Assembly (NCBI RefSeq): GCF_009711415.1
Contig: NZ_SMLZ01000116.1
Span: forward strand, 189,000 to 252,999
DNA from: Roseibium denhamense
GTDB taxonomy: Bacteria; Pseudomonadota; Alphaproteobacteria; Rhizobiales; Stappiaceae
Direction of reading: 5' to 3'
DNA length: 64,000 nucleotides
Part shown: one piece after another, positions 63,807 through 64,000 of the stretch
Position numbering within the stretch: position 1 is the first letter of the stretch
Layout of the letters: each line of letters starts with the position of its first letter
The notes under the pieces: model-generated
What the model saw: the letters and a program-made list of their open reading frames with translations, nothing else
What the model was told of the DNA's origin: nothing
The model's database searches: none
Translations under genes and position numbers: made by a program

Positions 63807-64000
63807 ATGTCTAAAACAGCGTACTCGCAACAAGCGCCCGATTTCGAGCAGGAGCCTGCGATTGAGGCCATCAAGCGGATGATCCGCTACACCAAGAAGG
63901 AGTCCGACAAGGACGGCCGGACATTTTGCTCCTACTTCCTGGACATGGCGCTGCAGTCACTAGAAGACGGATCCGAAGACCTTGATACAATGCTGAAAAG
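63807..64000 (+). CDS. 5' end of an unrecognised gene, divergent from the regulator
   Basis: ATG 63807 opens a frame that is still open at the window edge, giving about 64 residues. The sequence is charged (SKTAYSQQAPDF, then helix-forming RMIRYTKKESDKDG) with one cysteine (FCSYF). I do not recognise it. Codon use looks like that of true genes, and it diverges from the SARP-like regulator, so it may be part of the peptide cluster and under the same control. Confidence 0.6.
   Translation, partial: MSKTAYSQQAPDFEQEPAIEAIKRMIRYTKKESDKDGRTFCSYFLDMALQSLEDGSEDLDTMLK

Noticed and set aside
1-64000. tRNA, rRNA, CRISPR arrays, insertion sequences, prophage or integrase
   Set aside because: I found no cloverleaf with CCA-type arm, no regularly spaced repeats, no transposase or integrase motifs, and no target-site duplications.

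Overview
The window looks like chromosomal DNA of a marine or plant-associated alphaproteobacterium. The gene content (membrane-bound urate oxidase PuuD, general amino acid transporter Aap, phosphatidylcholine synthase, a malyl-CoA lyase-type enzyme, an IalB-family protein, HspQ, a ChrR-like cupin) fits Hyphomicrobiales, and a Stappiaceae/Roseibium-like genome is my best guess. That placement is inference from gene content. I see no rRNA, tRNA, CRISPR array, transposase, integrase or replication origin.

Layout. Bases 1-791 hold the 3' end of an alpha/beta-hydrolase gene. Bases 809-15556 are a long block on the minus strand. Read in transcription order it holds a quinone oxidoreductase, a LysR regulator, 5-hydroxyisourate hydrolase, xdhA, xdhB, xdhC, a four-gene BMP-type ABC importer, puuD, uraD and a Tat-exported patatin. 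Together the purine genes take hypoxanthine/xanthine through urate and hydroxyisourate to allantoin, next to an importer likely to bring in the purine or nucleoside. Bases 15698-30763 are mixed housekeeping genes: phosphatidylcholine synthase, a UbiH-type hydroxylase, a lipid A acyltransferase, a malyl-CoA lyase-like enzyme, HspQ, an IalB protein, and an odd set made of a YejA-type binding protein, an AMP-binding pseudoenzyme and a degenerate receiver protein. Bases 31035-36163 hold a membrane-lipid stress unit (FAD oxidoreductase, DUF1365, cyclopropane synthase) facing an SDR and a ChrR-like cupin. Bases 36467-45432 hold cysK, cardiolipin synthase, a LysE exporter, AlaX, a GFA protein, a mercaptopyruvate sulfurtransferase, a globin-coupled chemoreceptor, and a divergent HD-protein/TetR pair. 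Bases 45467-51412 carry the Aap amino acid importer with two tandem binding proteins. Then come metC and a PhzF protein. Bases 53808-57643 form a four-gene minus-strand operon that looks like a lipid A or cell-surface glycolipid modification set. A phosphodiesterase and a CAP-domain lipoprotein follow.

The most interesting region is 59407-64000. A YcaO enzyme gene diverges from two small paralogous genes. These encode 95-97 residue proteins with nitrile-hydratase-like leader (NHLP) architecture and a shared C-terminal box. A SARP/BTAD-type regulator converges on them, with stop codons overlapping. I read this as an undescribed YcaO/NHLP peptide (RiPP) biosynthetic cluster that continues past the right edge of the window.
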